Positions 57,501-64,000 of a stretch of 64,000 nucleotides of DNA are shown piece after piece. The stretch is from Psychrobacter immobilis (GTDB taxonomy: Bacteria > Pseudomonadota > Gammaproteobacteria > Pseudomonadales > Moraxellaceae). Below the pieces are notes generated by a model. It had not been told where the DNA came from and did no database searches. It saw nothing but the letters and a program-made list of their open reading frames with translations. The stretch is taken from NCBI GenBank assembly GCA_904846265.1, contig CAJHAA010000002.1, forward strand, positions 124,001-188,000. The letters run 5' to 3'. The position numbers were made by a program, and so were the translations under genes. Positions within the stretch are counted from its first letter, which is position 1, and every line of letters starts with the position of its first letter.

Positions 57501-58919
57501 ATGCTTATGTCCAATATTGTGCTTGCTATCACTGGCGGTATCGCCGCTTATAAATCTGCTATCTTTGCCCGCCTATTAATCAAGGCAGGCTTTGAGGTGC
57601 GTGTCATTATGACCACAGGGGCACAAGCTTTTATTACGCCACTGACCCTGCAAGCTTTGACTGGCAATGAGGTGCATATCTCATTACTCGATGAAAAAGC
57701 AGAAGCGGGGATGGGGCATATCGAATTGGCGAAATGGGCAGATTTAATCATCATTGCGCCAGCCTCTGCAAATACGCTTGCGCGTCTCGCGATGGGCATG
57801 GCTGATGATTTATTGACAACCGTATGCCTTGCAACGGCGGCACCAGTCATCATTGCGCCAGCCATGAATCAGCAGATGTGGGCGCACCCTGCGGTCAATC
57901 TCAATGTCCAAACCCTGCGCGATATGAATTATCAGATTATTCAACCTGCTAGCGGTGAGCAAGCCTGCGGTGATCTGGGAGCAGGGCGTTTGCCTGAACC
58001 TGATCAGCTATTGGCAGAAGTATTATTATTTAACGCCATGCAAACCACGCCGCAATTATTGGCCGGTAAACGAGTGGTGATTACTGCAGGACCGACGGTA
58101 GAAGCTATCGATCCGGTGCGTTACTTGTCCAATCACTCTACTGGCAAGATGGGATTTGCATTAGCACGTGCTTGCGTGGCTGCTGGTGCAGACGTTATTT
58201 TGATTGCGGGTGGCAAAGTGGCACTGCCGACACCGCTGAATGTCACGCGCATTGATGTATTGTCGGCTAAAGAGATGCTGATAGCAGCCCAGCAGTGCGT
58301 GGATGGTACGCACAGTGCGCTACAGTATGTGCCTGAAGATGAGCACGACCATTCTCACGATCACGACCATAGCCATCAACATGAACATCATGGCGAGTGT
58401 GATTGTGGCGATGATCATAGCCACAGTCATAACCACAGCCATGATATTGATGATGAGGAGCATGCTCATAGCGAGAATCAAAATGTAATGGCGGATATCT
58501 TTATTGCCACGGCGGCTGTCGCTGATTATCGTACTGAAGAAGCTGCCCCGCAAAAAATTAAAAAAACCCAAGATGCTATGACGCTGAGTTTGGTCAAAAA
58601 TCCTGATATCTTAGCGACGATTTCGCTTGCGCATCCAGCGCTGTTTGTCGTTGGTTTTGCGGCAGAAACGCAAGATATCGAGCGCTATGCTCGTGGCAAA
58701 CTGGTGTCTAAAGATTTAGATTTGATCGCTTGTAATGATGTTTCCCGAGCAGATATTGGTTTTGCCAGCGATGATAATGCCATGCAGGTATTTTTCTCAG
58801 AGCGTTATGAGCACGATAGCATCACACTTGAGAAGGCGAGCAAAGATAAGATTGCAGAGCAGTTGGCTGGCATCATTGGTGAGACAATATGGCAACGCCA
58901 CAATGGTCACAATGCCTAG
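57501..58919 (+). CDS. coaBC: CoaBC with histidine-rich insertion
   Basis: A 472-residue bifunctional phosphopantothenoylcysteine synthetase/decarboxylase for CoA synthesis. The CoaC part has LAITGGIAAYKS, His73, PAMNQQMW (120-127) and Cys156 in GEQACGDLGAGRLPEP. The CoaB part has VVITAGPTVEAIDPVRYLSN, the AAVADYRTEEAAPQKIKK segment and DLDLIACNDV. Between the CoaB helix QQCVDG and AAVADY lies an insertion of about 55 residues; residues about 281-324 hold 16 His plus C-D-C. The insertion is absent from the E. coli protein (406 residues). It starts 121 bases from divergent radC. A TSUP gene follows 33 bases downstream, possibly co-transcribed. Confidence 0.93.
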   Translation: MLMSNIVLAITGGIAAYKSAIFARLLIKAGFEVRVIMTTGAQAFITPLTLQALTGNEVHISLLDEKAEAGMGHIELAKWADLIIIAPASANTLARLAMGMADDLLTTVCLATAAPVIIAPAMNQQMWAHPAVNLNVQTLRDMNYQIIQPASGEQACGDLGAGRLPEPDQLLAEVLLFNAMQTTPQLLAGKRVVITAGPTVEAIDPVRYLSNHSTGKMGFALARACVAAGADVILIAGGKVALPTPLNVTRIDVLSAKEMLIAAQQCVDGTHSALQYVPEDEHDHSHDHDHSHQHEHHGECDCGDDHSHSHNHSHDIDDEEHAHSENQNVMADIFIATAAVADYRTEEAAPQKIKKTQDAMTLSLVKNPDILATISLAHPALFVVGFAAETQDIERYARGKLVSKDLDLIACNDVSRADIGFASDDNAMQVFFSERYEHDSITLEKASKDKIAEQLAGIIGETIWQRHNGHNA

Positions 58920-58952
58920 TTATGTCACTATTAATCCAGATATTAGGTCTTA

Positions 58953-59741
58953 ATGTTTATGGCTAATATGATGGATAGCGATAGCACCCAGACGTTGTTA
59001 TTGATGGTAATCTTTGCGCTGGCATCGTTGCTACACGGTATTAGTGGGCTGGGTGTGACGTTGGTGACGACCACTGCGCTTGCTAGTATCTATCCGTTAC
59101 CACATGCCATTGTGTTGGTCATTTTTCCGTCATTATTGCTTAATGCCATGACTTGGCTCGCGGGTGGCGGGCGCACAATCTGGCAAAATTTCATCTATTA
59201 CGGCAGGCGCTATTGGTTACTGGCGTTGACCAGCTTACTCGGTAGTATTCTAGGCGCGAAGCTCTTACTATGGGTCGATAGCGCCTATATTTTATTACTA
59301 TTGGCAGCCGTTATTGGTTTTTACGTCATAAGCAGCTTGCTTGGTAAGCAACTCCGTCTACCTGCTACCAAGCCTGTGTTAATCATCGTTGGTTTTAGTG
59401 CAGGGGTGATTGGCGGCTCGACCAATGCTATGTCGACCATATTGATGATGTATCTACTGTCTGCCAGCGATGATAAAAATACCATCGCCAAAGTCGGTAA
59501 CATGTGCTATTTTTTGGGTAAAATCGCCCAAATTATCGTATTACGTGAGCCTATTATGGCGCTCAGCAGTGGTGAATGGCAGCTGATTACTTTGCTCAGT
59601 GTTTTATCTATTGCCGCGCTTTTAGTTGGTATCCGCTTACGTCGTTATTTACCACAAGCACGCTTTCGTCAGCTCATTTTATTGATTCTCACGGTGCTTG
59701 GGTTGCGTGTTGGCTGGCAGGGTGTTACGGCGTTATTGTAG
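58953..59741 (+). CDS. TSUP family transporter (TauE/SafE), second copy
   Basis: A 262-residue membrane protein with about eight helices. The two repeats start LASLLHGISGLGVTLVTT and VGFSAGVIGGSTNAMSTI, with KVGNMCYFLGKIAQI in the second half, giving the TauE/SafE pattern. It differs clearly from the YfcA-like copy at 50245 (SGLG in place of GGGG). Substrate by family is a sulfite- or sulfonate-type anion. It follows coaBC by 33 bases and could share its transcript. Confidence 0.82.
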   Translation: MFMANMMDSDSTQTLLLMVIFALASLLHGISGLGVTLVTTTALASIYPLPHAIVLVIFPSLLLNAMTWLAGGGRTIWQNFIYYGRRYWLLALTSLLGSILGAKLLLWVDSAYILLLLAAVIGFYVISSLLGKQLRLPATKPVLIIVGFSAGVIGGSTNAMSTILMMYLLSASDDKNTIAKVGNMCYFLGKIAQIIVLREPIMALSSGEWQLITLLSVLSIAALLVGIRLRRYLPQARFRQLILLILTVLGLRVGWQGVTALL

Positions 59742-59816
59742 TAAAGAGTTCTTTTTATTCCTTATTGAAATAATACTCCCTTTAGATAAACATATATTTA
59801 TCGGCTAAAATAATTT

Positions 59817-61520
59817 ATGAATCTAGATTCCATTAGAGCCTTAGGTAGTAAACTACGGAGAAGTAATGAAGAAAGCTTAATTCTCGATGAATGGAGCATT
59901 TTTCATACTTACACAAGCTTTTTAGATGTGAATGATTTAGACCTTTACGAAGTTGCAGCAGCGCTTGTCGGTAATGACTTTGCTCCATGTATTCTACATA
60001 GAGATGGTACAACTTGGTTTAAGTCGAATGGAAGAGTATTGTTTGGCGAAACCATTTACGGAATTGAGTCAGGTAGAACTAAAGTAAACTTGATAGGACA
60101 AGATTCTGATAATATTCTTGATCAACTAAATGATTATGCTCAAGAGTCATGGTATCAATCGATTCAATTTAGAATGAATGAATTGATTGTTTTTGAAGAT
60201 AGTTTTCTAACAGATTATATAAGAATATCGGTAGGACTCATCAAAGCATTTTCAGAAGAAAAACAAGTCAACTACCACCTATACCTAACAATAAAGTTAT
60301 ATATAAACGGCGTGATCATAGTCGAATATAGAGAAATCTCACCTCAAAAAAAGTTGCATTACGCAGATTTTATCAGCTCAGATTTAAATTTAGGCATGGT
60401 TAGTTTTGAATCTGTTGAAGTGCCATTAACCATAGTAGATTTAGGTGCTAAAGCTTATCATGAGTCTACTTTTAAATACTCATTTCACCAAAGATTAAAA
60501 ATAATAGGTATAGGTAAGCGACATAGCAGAGCAGTTCAGGATGTAAAAAAGAGTGTGGAAAGTGGTGATTTTGTTTTCGAGTTAGCTGAACTGATAAATT
60601 TAGAAAATAGTCGTGAAAATTTAAGCTCTATCGCTCAAACTATTTTTTCTATAATTGGATATATAGCAAGTAATCCCAGACAAGGTCTAAGCTATATCTT
60701 TTTCGGACAAAAGAAATTAATCAAAGCTGGAAATTTTTGGAGTGGTAGGCCTTACACATTTATTACTAATTTTGAAGGGCAAAGGACATCAGCTAAAGAG
60801 AATATTGATGTTTTTGGACATAGTTTAGGGTGCATAATGGGAAGGAGCATTATACAAAAGGAGGCTAATCCCAAACAGTATTTATCCAAAGACTATAGAT
60901 ACTTTGATGATTACTCAATATTTCTGTCAGACTCTTTTTCATTATGTGTCTGGTCTAAACAAGGTGTTGATTCGCAGAAAGAATGGAATGATTCTAATAA
61001 TGGCAGCTTAATTTATGGACAACAAGCTATAAATGAATTTTTAGAATATGGTTATATGATAAACAGAATGTTACTTCAAAAAGTAAATGACTCGAAAGAT
61101 TTGAAGGCTGTTAATCAGTTAAGGAGCCAAATATTAGATTTCAAAAACTATATTAAAGACGCACCTAGGCATGGCGAGATTAGAGAGCTTATTAATGCGT
61201 CGTTAAAGGAGTATGGAGTGCCAGAGTTAGAAGCTAGAATAAATCAAAGGCTTGACTTGAGACTAGATGAGCTCAATCGTCTATATAATGTTAATAATAA
61301 TTCTACGAATAGATTAATCGCTATAACATTTGGACTAATAGCTTCTTTTTCTCTATCAAATAGACTTATTGAGCCAATATGGCTTTACTTAAATTTTCCA
61401 ATCAGTGATAACCAAAATGTGCAAAGTTTAGTATATATAATTTTTGCTTTTTCAATATCAGTCTTTCTAATTGCTGTTATATTAATGGTTAACAAGTATG
61501 TAGTTACTGAAAAAGGTTAG
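59817..61520 (+). CDS. Orphan protein with two C-terminal membrane helices
   Basis: A 567-residue protein I do not recognise. Residues 1 to about 495 look soluble, with mixed strands and helices and a helical stretch (about 425-495, LINASLKEYGVPELEARI). Two membrane segments end the chain (about 499-519 and 537-558) and a short basic tail follows. No catalytic motif was found. It is strongly AT-rich, uses ATA, AGA and AGG codons unlike its neighbours, and sits between conserved genes, so horizontal gain is likely. It has a weak ribosome site and only a 14-base convergent gap after it. The single-gene layout and soluble-domain-plus-TM architecture recall membrane effectors of defence systems, but this is inference. 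Confidence 0.75.
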   Translation: MNLDSIRALGSKLRRSNEESLILDEWSIFHTYTSFLDVNDLDLYEVAAALVGNDFAPCILHRDGTTWFKSNGRVLFGETIYGIESGRTKVNLIGQDSDNILDQLNDYAQESWYQSIQFRMNELIVFEDSFLTDYIRISVGLIKAFSEEKQVNYHLYLTIKLYINGVIIVEYREISPQKKLHYADFISSDLNLGMVSFESVEVPLTIVDLGAKAYHESTFKYSFHQRLKIIGIGKRHSRAVQDVKKSVESGDFVFELAELINLENSRENLSSIAQTIFSIIGYIASNPRQGLSYIFFGQKKLIKAGNFWSGRPYTFITNFEGQRTSAKENIDVFGHSLGCIMGRSIIQKEANPKQYLSKDYRYFDDYSIFLSDSFSLCVWSKQGVDSQKEWNDSNNGSLIYGQQAINEFLEYGYMINRMLLQKVNDSKDLKAVNQLRSQILDFKNYIKDAPRHGEIRELINASLKEYGVPELEARINQRLDLRLDELNRLYNVNNNSTNRLIAITFGLIASFSLSNRLIEPIWLYLNFPISDNQNVQSLVYIIFAFSISVFLIAVILMVNKYVVTEKG

Positions 61521-61534
61521 TACAAACGGTTTAT

Positions 61535-61741
61535 TTAACGATTATATAAATTCAACACGATAGTCACGACGACACTGATCACTATCATGGTTACGATCGG
61601 GAAATAAACGCTAGTATTGCCTGATTTGTGTTTAATATCTCCTGGCATATTACCTATCCACGAAAACGCGCTTGGGAATATCAGCCAGATAACGCCTATA
61701 AGAATTAGAACAACCCCGATACCAATCAAGATTTTTGCCAT
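61535..61741 (-). CDS. DUF2905 small membrane protein
   Basis: A 68-residue protein with two membrane helices (about residues 3-24 and 45-64). Family marks are the glycine-rich first helix, WIGNMPGDIKHKSGNTSVYFPIVTM with the conserved LPGDI-like and Y-P elements. Function is unknown. It starts 10 bases or so before a separate leftward HDAC gene; with the orphan gene it is convergent. Confidence 0.87.
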   Translation of the reverse strand: MAKILIGIGVVLILIGVIWLIFPSAFSWIGNMPGDIKHKSGNTSVYFPIVTMIVISVVVTIVLNLYNR

Positions 61742-61808
61742 ATAAAAACTGCCTCGTGACGTTATTTCGCATCGCCTATTAATTCGCTAATTATTAATCC
61801 GCTAATAG

Positions 61809-62726
61809 TTAGTTAGCCCTATCATTAAAAAATATCTGTTGCGCCAAACGAAAGGTATTACAGTGCGCTTCAACCACATCGTCGATATCTTCTGAATAGC
61901 CACCACCCATCACGATAGCGATAGGAATTTTAGCGGCTTTTGCTTGGCGTAACACATATTCATCACGCGCTTTACAACCCTCTATCGTCAGCCCTAACTT
62001 TCCTAATTTATCAGTTGCCAGCACATCGACAGCGGATTGATAAAATATCATATCTGGTGCAACGTCGCTAATCAAACGTGGTAATGTCGCCTCTAGTGAC
62101 TGCAAATACTCCGCATCGCCAGTATCATTGTCTAGCTCAATATCCAAATCTGATACTTGCTTTCGAAATGGATAGTTTTTTGCGCCATGCATGCTAAAAA
62201 CAAAAACGCGCGGCTCACCTGCCATAATACTGGCATTGCCATTGCCTTGATGGACGTCTAAATCAACGACCAAAATCTTTTGCGCTTGTCCACGATTTAA
62301 TAATAAATTACTCGCGATACAGACATCATTAAACACGCAAAACCCTTCGCCATGATCAGCAAACGCATGATGCGTGCCACCTGCGACATTCATCGCCGCG
62401 CCATATTGCTGCGCATATAATGCACACTCATAAGTTGCATGAGCAATATAACGTCCACGTTCTACCAGCTCAGGTGTCATTTCAAAGCCAATGGCTCGCG
62501 CTTCCTTTCGTGGTAGCGTTTGGGTTTTCAGCTGATACCAGTAGTCCGCAGTATGCGTGGTCAAAATCTCATCTTCGCTCAAACGTGCAGGGGCAAAAAA
62601 GTTGTCGGTACTGATAGTGCCTTCAGCCAATAGCCGCTCGGGAATCATGGTGTATTTTTGCATAGGAAAGCGGTGTTTTTCAGGCACAGAATATCGAAAA
62701 ATATCAGAGTAAGCAATTTTTAGCAT
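61809..62726 (-). CDS. Histone-deacetylase-family (acetoin utilisation-like) hydrolase
   Basis: A 305-residue zinc-dependent deacetylase fold. The dyad is in AGGTHHAFADHGEGFCVFND, the zinc-site segment is LDVHQGNGNAS, and the late GGGYSEDIDD and VDVLATDKLGKL complete the pocket. Bacterial members act on acetylated polyamines or small molecules or on protein lysines. The substrate is unknown; a link to polyamines via potD, 60 kb away, is only speculative. Length is short and typical of the class IV-like bacterial group. Confidence 0.9.
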   Translation of the reverse strand: MLKIAYSDIFRYSVPEKHRFPMQKYTMIPERLLAEGTISTDNFFAPARLSEDEILTTHTADYWYQLKTQTLPRKEARAIGFEMTPELVERGRYIAHATYECALYAQQYGAAMNVAGGTHHAFADHGEGFCVFNDVCIASNLLLNRGQAQKILVVDLDVHQGNGNASIMAGEPRVFVFSMHGAKNYPFRKQVSDLDIELDNDTGDAEYLQSLEATLPRLISDVAPDMIFYQSAVDVLATDKLGKLGLTIEGCKARDEYVLRQAKAAKIPIAIVMGGGYSEDIDDVVEAHCNTFRLAQQIFFNDRAN

Positions 62727-62844
62727 AGTGTTAGAGGATGTCTTTTTTGAAAAGTATTTTAAGGATAAATAGGTTTAAGCGCTTTGAAAGTAAGGTACAG
62801 ATGAGACATTGTAAAAGCTATGGATAGCTATGGTAGTCAGTTCA

Positions 62845-63639
62845 TTACTGCACAAATTGCGTTGGCAAAAAAAAGGTTCTAGAATCTGATTGGTGACGTA
62901 GCTCGGTCAGCAATGTCGGTAAGTCTTCCGCAGGGTTTTGATTATCGATCAAATCACTAAATATCTCATTCGCGACCGTGGTCATCGCGATGACACTTTG
63001 TAATAAATGCTCGATAGCATCATTACCGATGCCTACCGCTTCGACATCGATAGCGTGTTTGTAGCGTATCTCGCCATCATTGACATCCATTTCTAGATTG
63101 CCGATTAGCAAGTCATAATTTATTTGAGTAATCAGTAGCATCGCCGCGCTTTGATGACTCTCTGGTATTAAAAATGGCAAAATTCCATAGACTGCCAGCA
63201 GCTTGTTGTTTTCTTGCACGCGAAACAAATAGCCGCAATCGAGACTTTTATTGCGCATTCTAAGCGATAAGTGATGTGATTGCTGACGGTCATTGTTTTT
63301 GTTGCCACTGCTTTTGGGTCGATAGTGAGTATAGTGCCATTGCTTATCATTAAAGTACTGTTTCAGAAAATCGATAATGGGCGTGTCGCTAGTTTCGTGT
63401 TGACTGGCACTCGAGTTAAAGGCGTCAGTTTCTGAGTGTTCGCTATTATTTTTGACATCAGATTCAGAATCGATTTCGGTATTATCATGAGCGTCACTAG
63501 TATCCTCATCATCTGTATCACTACTATATATGTCATGAGGCTCTGTTTGCGTCATATCAATTTCATCAGCTTGCACTGCTGAACCAGTCAGTAACTGTTT
63601 GAGTTTTTGCCACAAGCTGAGTGTATTACGTTGACTCAT
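62845..63639 (-). CDS. YbjN-domain protein with acidic N-terminal region
   Basis: A 264-residue protein. Residues about 20-85 are an acidic, Ser-rich low-complexity region (YSSDTDDEDTSDAHDNTEID). The rest (about 90-255) resembles the YbjN / type-III-chaperone-like fold: PIIDFLKQYFNDKQWHYTHY, LFRVQENNKLLAVYGILPFLI, LLITQINYDLLIGNLEMDV and HAIDVEAVG. Function is unknown in the family. It lies 66 bases downstream of the partial gene at the window end. Confidence 0.7.
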   Translation of the reverse strand: MSQRNTLSLWQKLKQLLTGSAVQADEIDMTQTEPHDIYSSDTDDEDTSDAHDNTEIDSESDVKNNSEHSETDAFNSSASQHETSDTPIIDFLKQYFNDKQWHYTHYRPKSSGNKNNDRQQSHHLSLRMRNKSLDCGYLFRVQENNKLLAVYGILPFLIPESHQSAAMLLITQINYDLLIGNLEMDVNDGEIRYKHAIDVEAVGIGNDAIEHLLQSVIAMTTVANEIFSDLIDNQNPAEDLPTLLTELRHQSDSRTFFLPTQFVQ

Positions 63640-63704
63640 AAGTATGGTGCTGTCAAATAAATGAATGAGATGGAAAATTGAGACAAATACATCAAGACAG
63701 TAAA

Positions 63705-64000
63705 TTATTGAGCATTAAGTGCTAAACCTTCTTTGATATTCGGTTGCTCATAAAACGCTTGTAACATTTCACGAATATGTGCCGTCAACCACTCGCTTTC
63801 AATGGCATCGTGCACTATAGGTAATAGCGCTGTACTGAATTGAGTCATGGCCCGCTCATCAATATGAAGACTCGAAACTACTGTCGCAATAGTATCTGAC
63901 TGATGATTACCATACCAAGTATCGATGCTCGCTGCCACAAGGCTGTGTAAGTAAGGCGACTGGCGCAAGCGGTTATAGCTTTGCTGAATGCTGGCCTCGA
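63705..64000 (-). CDS. Partial gene at the window end, function unknown
   Basis: The C-terminal part (98 residues seen) of a leftward gene that continues beyond the right edge. The frame is open to the last base and the TTG at 63968 is not a real start. The visible part is helical (EASIQQSYNRLRQSPYLHSLV, then DERAMTQFSTALLPIVHDAI). I do not recognise a family with confidence. Confidence 0.75.
   Translation of the reverse strand, partial: EASIQQSYNRLRQSPYLHSLVAASIDTWYGNHQSDTIATVVSSLHIDERAMTQFSTALLPIVHDAIESEWLTAHIREMLQAFYEQPNIKEGLALNAQ

Noticed and set aside
58303-58571. Frames opposite and beside the His-rich stretch of coaBC
   Set aside because: They arise from repeated CAT/GAT codons read in other frames (Met/Ile-rich) and have no independent support.

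Overview
The window reads as a chromosomal segment of a Gram-negative gammaproteobacterium, most likely Psychrobacter or a close relative in the Moraxellaceae. This rests on gene content (HemJ, ParC, SerB next to a YtjB-like protein, tandem FadD, a very long FadE, a CoA-type Nudix protein), moderate GC content and a cold-shock gene with a long leader. Species assignment is inference. I saw no rRNA, tRNA, CRISPR array, intact insertion sequence or prophage.

Layout. 0-7 kb: PotD lipoprotein, a small membrane protein, a HAD phosphatase, a secreted PEBP-like protein, a BLUF blue-light sensor bracketed by two near-identical terminators, and parC. 7-16.7 kb: two independent fadD paralogues, rph, a secreted NlpC/P60-like protein, hemJ, bioB and an SCP2-domain protein. 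17-30.5 kb: a DUF368 membrane protein (PopT type), serB divergent from a YtjB-like membrane protein, an acidic small protein, a UPF0149 protein, two YbjQ proteins with a small Gly/Cys-tailed membrane protein, a BASS transporter, an FNT channel with a long acidic N-terminus, and valS behind a 22-bp perfect inverted repeat. 30.7-33.3 kb: an accessory patch with an AT-rich DUF262/DUF1524 (GmrSD-like) gene, a 46-codon TerD remnant and a lipoprotein. 33.6-41 kb: a YbaN-like protein, a cold-shock protein with a recognisable promoter, a divergent YeiH exporter / LysR pair, UspA and an M16C protease. 41.4-52.5 kb: a lipoprotein serpin, a serine hydrolase, two Nudix proteins, an MpaB-type oxygenase, a DUF2799 lipoprotein, NhaA, a TSUP transporter and a dicarboxylate/amino-acid symporter. 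52.5-64 kb: a gene-free 0.9 kb with a MITE-like element and 15-bp repeats, FadE with a long acidic tail, radC divergent from a CoaBC carrying a histidine-rich insertion, a second TSUP transporter, an AT-rich orphan membrane-anchored protein, DUF2905, an HDAC-family deacetylase, a YbjN protein and a partial gene at the edge.

Functional threads. FadD x2 and FadE handle fatty-acid activation and the first step of beta-oxidation, and CoaBC makes the CoA they consume. YeiH with its divergent LysR gene and the two TSUP proteins suggest sulfite or sulfonate anion export. The best candidates for undescribed biology are the inner-membrane lipoprotein serpin, the His-rich CoaBC loop, the AT-rich orphan at 59.8 kb and the lone GmrSD-like gene beside the TerD remnant. 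No complete multi-gene novel system is evident; these are single-gene leads.
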